From assembly GCF_024749045.1 (NCBI RefSeq), contig NZ_CP087184.1:5580001-5644000 (forward strand): a stretch of 64,000 nt of DNA, given 5' to 3'. The DNA is from Pseudomonas sp. B21-028 (lineage in GTDB: Bacteria > Pseudomonadota > Gammaproteobacteria > Pseudomonadales > Pseudomonadaceae). A program made the position numbers and the translations under genes. The notes under the pieces were generated by a model. That model ran no database searches, was not told the origin of the DNA, and saw only the letters and a list, made by a program, of their open reading frames with translations. Shown here piece after piece: positions 60,982-64,000 of this stretch (the stretch's first letter is position 1; the number at the start of each line of letters is the position of its first letter).

Positions 60982-62445
60982 TCAGCGGAACGGCGGCTCG
61001 TCGAAGCTGCGCAGTTTGCGCGAATGCAATGAGTTGAGCTGGTTGCGCAACAGATCCAATGCCTCGATACCGATTTTCAGGTGCTGATTGACCGCCCGTT
61101 CATAGAATGCGTTGGCCGAGCCCGGCAGCTTGATCTCGCTGTGCAGCGGTTTGTCCGAGACGCAAAGCAACGTGCCATAAGGCACCCGCAGGCGATAACC
61201 CTGGGCGGCGATCGTGCCGCTCTCCATGTCCACCGCCACCGCGCGGGACAGGTTGATCAGCGGACGTTCCTGGGCCCAGCGCAGCTCCCAGTTGCGGTCG
61301 TCGTAGGTCAGCACGGTGCCGGTACGCAGGCGTTTCTTCAGCTCATCGCCCTTTTCACCGGTGATGTTCGCCGCGGCCTGCTGCAGCGCCAACTGCACTT
61401 CCGCCAGTGCAGGGATCGGAATGTTCGGAGGTACCACCCGGTCGAGGATGCCATCACGGCGCATGTAGGCGTGGGCCAGCACGTAGTCGCCGATGGTCTG
61501 GGACTGCCGCAAACCGCCGCAGTGGCCGATCATCAGCCAGCAGTGCGGTCGCAGCACGGCCAGGTGGTCGGTGATGTTCTTGGCATTGGAAGGTCCGACA
61601 CCGATGTTCACCAGGGTCACGCCATGGCCGTCGTTGGCCTGCAAGTGATAAGCCGGCATCTGGTAGCGATGCCAGACCACGCCGGCGGCGATGGCCGAGG
61701 CTTCGCTGTGGTCCATGTTCTTGTCGATGATCACATTGCCTGGCAGAACCATGCGCACGAAGCGCGGGTCGCTGCGCAACTGTTCCAGGCCATGGACGAT
61801 GAACTGGTCGACATAGCGATGGTAGTTGGTCAGCAGGATCCACGGTTGCACATGGCGCCAATCACTGCCGGTGTAATGCACGAGACGGCGCAGGGAGAAA
61901 TCCACGCGGGCGGCGTCGAACAGCGACAGGGGCAGCGGGTCGGTGTTTTCCCAGTCATAGAGGCCGTCGGCGATACCATCGGTGGCGGCCGACAGGTCGG
62001 TGCTGGGGAATACCCGCGCCAGCACCGCCGCCGTTACACCGGAACCGGCCAGTTCATCGCCCTGCTCCACTACATACGGGTAGGGAATGTTCTGCTCGCT
62101 GACGCCCACTTCCACGGTGACGGTAAAGTCATGCATCAGCGGAACGAGTTGTTCGAGCAGGTATTTACGAAACGCGGCAGGATGGGTGACGGTGACGCTG
62201 TAGGTGCCCGGCAACTGGACCTTGGCATAGGCGCGGGTGGTTTGCGGAACCTCACCGTGGCAGTGGTAGGTCAGGCGCAGCGCCGGATAGCGGAACAGCG
62301 CTCGTTGCTCGGCATCCGGCTCGACGCGGTCCTTGAGGTAGCGCATCAACGCCTGGTTCAACGCGGTGGTCGCACGCTCGTGCAGGGCCGCCAGACGATC
62401 CACGGCTTGTTCGGCGGTTTGAACGACAATAAACGCTTCGGTCAC
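60982..62445 (-). CDS. amn: AMP nucleosidase
   Basis: A 487-residue enzyme that cleaves AMP into adenine and ribose 5-phosphate. It has an Amn-specific N-terminal domain and a C-terminal nucleoside-phosphorylase fold: LVNIGVGPSNAKNITDHLAVLRP near residue 285, MIGHCGGLR near 312, and VDMESGTIAAQGYR near 405. I start at the GTG at 62445, 7 bases after AGGAAG. This gives a length close to the E. coli enzyme (484). An ATG 36 bp upstream has a poorer ribosome site. Confidence 0.93.
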   Translation of the reverse strand: MTEAFIVVQTAEQAVDRLAALHERATTALNQALMRYLKDRVEPDAEQRALFRYPALRLTYHCHGEVPQTTRAYAKVQLPGTYSVTVTHPAAFRKYLLEQLVPLMHDFTVTVEVGVSEQNIPYPYVVEQGDELAGSGVTAAVLARVFPSTDLSAATDGIADGLYDWENTDPLPLSLFDAARVDFSLRRLVHYTGSDWRHVQPWILLTNYHRYVDQFIVHGLEQLRSDPRFVRMVLPGNVIIDKNMDHSEASAIAAGVVWHRYQMPAYHLQANDGHGVTLVNIGVGPSNAKNITDHLAVLRPHCWLMIGHCGGLRQSQTIGDYVLAHAYMRRDGILDRVVPPNIPIPALAEVQLALQQAAANITGEKGDELKKRLRTGTVLTYDDRNWELRWAQERPLINLSRAVAVDMESGTIAAQGYRLRVPYGTLLCVSDKPLHSEIKLPGSANAFYERAVNQHLKIGIEALDLLRNQLNSLHSRKLRSFDEPPFR

Positions 62446-62552
62446 GATCAGCTTCCTGTGTTCTGACTTGCAGGCCTTCATCTTGCCTGCATCGTCGTCT
62501 TACGGGAACAGTGGCGTGTTGGACACCGTCGACCATCCACCGAAGACCCAAT

Positions 62553-62641
62553 GTGGGAGCGAGCCTTGCTCGCGATTGCGGTGGGTCAGCTTGCATAGAT
62601 GCTGGATGTGCCGGCGCCATCGCGAGCAGGCTCGCTCCCAC
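62553..62641. repeat. REPIN
   Basis: Outward arms GTGGGAGCGAGCCTTGCTCGC and GCGAGCAGGCTCGCTCCCAC; the left arm has one extra T. It lies between the aidB-like gene and amn, both on the minus strand. Confidence 0.9.
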
Positions 62642-62713
62642 CCTGACCGAAGGCACCCGCAGCCTCTCGCGCACACCATCTCCCACAAGGGATAGGAGCC
62701 TGTCGCAGGCATC

Positions 62714-64000
62714 TCAAAACCCTTGCGGGGTAGAACGCGTCACGATGGCCTCCACATTCAGGCCTCGCGGCAAGGCGCCGTAGACCCGGCCAGTCGAGCC
62801 CAGGCGGCTGGCGATGAAGGCGTCGCTGACGTCGCTGTTGCCCGCCTCGAGCAGCAACCGAGCTTGCAGGCCCACGGCGATGTCTTCGGTCAATTGCCGG
62901 GCGCGGTACTGGATGTCGTTGGTGTCCTTGAACGCCTCATGCAGTTGATCGATATGGGCCGCCAGGCGTTTATCGCCATGACCGTCGCCCAATTCGCTGA
63001 ACAGCACCTCAAGCACCCCGGGCTCCTTGGACAGAGCCCGCAATACGTCGAGGCATTGCACATTGCCGGAGCCTTCCCACGTCGAATTGACCGGCGCCTC
63101 CCGGTACAGGCGCGGCAGGATGCTGTCTTCGACATAACCGGCACCACCCATGCACTCGGCGGCCTCATTGATCATCGCGGGGGCACGCTTGCAGATCCAG
63201 TATTTGCCCACCGCCGTCACCAGCCGGGCGAACTTGGCTTCGTGCTCGTCACTCAAGTGATCCAGCGCCCGGCCCATGCGCAGGCTCAAGGCCAACGCGG
63301 ACTCGCTTTCCAGCGCCAGGTCCGCCAGCACATTCTGCATCAAGGGCTGCTCACTCAGCAGCCTGCCGCCGACCGTGCGATGGGCACAGTGATGACTGGC
63401 CTGGGTCAGCGCCTGGCGCATCAGGGCGCTGGAGCCGACCATGCAATCGAAGCGGGTCATGGCGACCATCTCGATGATGGTCGGCACGCCGCGCCCTTCT
63501 TCACCGACCATCCAGGCCAGGGCACCGCGGAACTCGACTTCGCTGGAAGCATTGGAACAGTTGCCCAGCTTGTTTTTCAGCCGCTGGATGTAGAACTGGT
63601 TGCGGGTGTCGTCCGGGCGATGGCGCGGCAACAGGAAACAGGTCAGGCCCTTGTCGGTCTGGGCCAGGGTCAGGAAGGCATCGCACATCGGCGCCGAACA
63701 GAACCACTTGTGCCCCACCAGCTCATAGGCCTGGCCCGGCCCCCGGGCGCCCACCGGGAAGGCCTTGGTGGTGTTGGCCCGCACATCGGTACCGCCCTGC
63801 TTCTCGGTCATGGCCATGCCAAGGGTGACCCCGGCCTTGTGGGCCATGCCGACATTGCGCGGGTCATACTCGGTGGCGAGCACTTTCGGCAGCCAGCGCT
63901 CGGCCAGATCCGGTTGCAGGCGCAGCGCCGGGACGCTGGCAAAGGTCATGGTCAGCGGACAGCCCGTGCCGGCTTCGGCCTGGCTGTGCAGATACGTCAT
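62714..64000 (-). CDS. aidB: AidB-like acyl-CoA dehydrogenase, 3' part
   Basis: The frame is open at the right edge of the window, so the N-terminus (probably 110-130 residues) is missing. The visible 428 residues contain the FAD-site block MTEKQGGTDVRANTT, the acyl-CoA dehydrogenase C-terminal helices (EAAECMGGAGYVEDSILPRLYREAPVNS) and the AidB-type WEGSGNVQCLDVLRAL. E. coli AidB (541 residues) is induced by alkylating agents and binds DNA. An isovaleryl-CoA-like activity is also known for the group. An ATG at the window edge (64000) is probably internal. Confidence 0.85.
   Translation of the reverse strand: MTYLHSQAEAGTGCPLTMTFASVPALRLQPDLAERWLPKVLATEYDPRNVGMAHKAGVTLGMAMTEKQGGTDVRANTTKAFPVGARGPGQAYELVGHKWFCSAPMCDAFLTLAQTDKGLTCFLLPRHRPDDTRNQFYIQRLKNKLGNCSNASSEVEFRGALAWMVGEEGRGVPTIIEMVAMTRFDCMVGSSALMRQALTQASHHCAHRTVGGRLLSEQPLMQNVLADLALESESALALSLRMGRALDHLSDEHEAKFARLVTAVGKYWICKRAPAMINEAAECMGGAGYVEDSILPRLYREAPVNSTWEGSGNVQCLDVLRALSKEPGVLEVLFSELGDGHGDKRLAAHIDQLHEAFKDTNDIQYRARQLTEDIAVGLQARLLLEAGNSDVSDAFIASRLGSTGRVYGALPRGLNVEAIVTRSTPQGF

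Overview
The window is chromosomal DNA of a Pseudomonas, most likely of the P. fluorescens group. Reasons: high-GC coding on both strands; near-identical REPIN palindromes (GTGGGAGCGAGC...GCTCGCTCCCAC) in at least fifteen intergenic spots, which is typical of that group; and gene blocks matching the P. aeruginosa PAO1 order as I remember it. Those blocks are morA-glyA, cobW-ybdD-cstA-mapZ-radA-ankB-katB-mscL-fpr, adeP-trmA, the quinate block, tesB to rhlE, and hrpB to amn-aidB. I see no rRNA, tRNA, CRISPR array, prophage or insertion sequence.

Layout. 1-2.9 kb: the 3' end of the c-di-GMP protein MorA, then glyA with a strong terminator. 3.1-3.7 kb: an AT-richer orphan gene. 4.0-6.8 kb: a DctA-type carrier followed by two GntR regulators, with paired operator-like sites upstream. 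6.8-10.7 kb (minus strand): cstA-ybdD-cobW, split by five REPINs at an exact ~135 bp period. 10.9-16.4 kb: mapZ, radA, the katB-ankB peroxide-defence pair with an OxyR-like site, mscL and fpr. 16.7-19.8 kb: an unpaired LuxR-type AHL regulator, rlmG, and a GNAT toxin-antitoxin module. 19.8-22.6 kb: cyanide-insensitive oxidase cioAB with a DUF2474 peptide and a perfect ANR box. 22.9-29.1 kb: an MFS exporter, a PaoABC-type molybdenum aldehyde dehydrogenase, a DJ-1-like protein and a secreted DUF4879 protein. 29.3-31.6 kb: a purine permease and trmA.

31.9-37.7 kb is a quinate/shikimate catabolic block: aroQ, a shikimate-dehydrogenase-like gene, a TetR regulator, quiC and an MFS transporter. A shared 17-bp palindrome sits about 110-135 bp upstream of both outward-facing transcription units. 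37.8-53.6 kb is mostly housekeeping and accessory genes: EamA exporters, IclR and Lrp regulators, YpfJ peptidase, TesB, a GNAT divergent from a histone-deacetylase-fold enzyme, a flavoprotein, RhlE, exonuclease and NYN nucleases, and membrane proteins. 53.8-64 kb: hrpB, a lipoprotein, a FieF-type zinc/iron exporter, a DUF6515 protein, a probable minus-strand small RNA, an Lrp regulator, DUF2788, rluE, amn, and the 3' part of an AidB-like acyl-CoA dehydrogenase.

Most of the window is conserved core. The most notable items are the tandem REPIN array inside an otherwise conserved operon, the shared operator of the quinate regulon, the GNAT toxin with an unusual antitoxin and nested operators, the small-RNA candidate before the second Lrp gene, and the isolated 3.1-3.7 kb gene.
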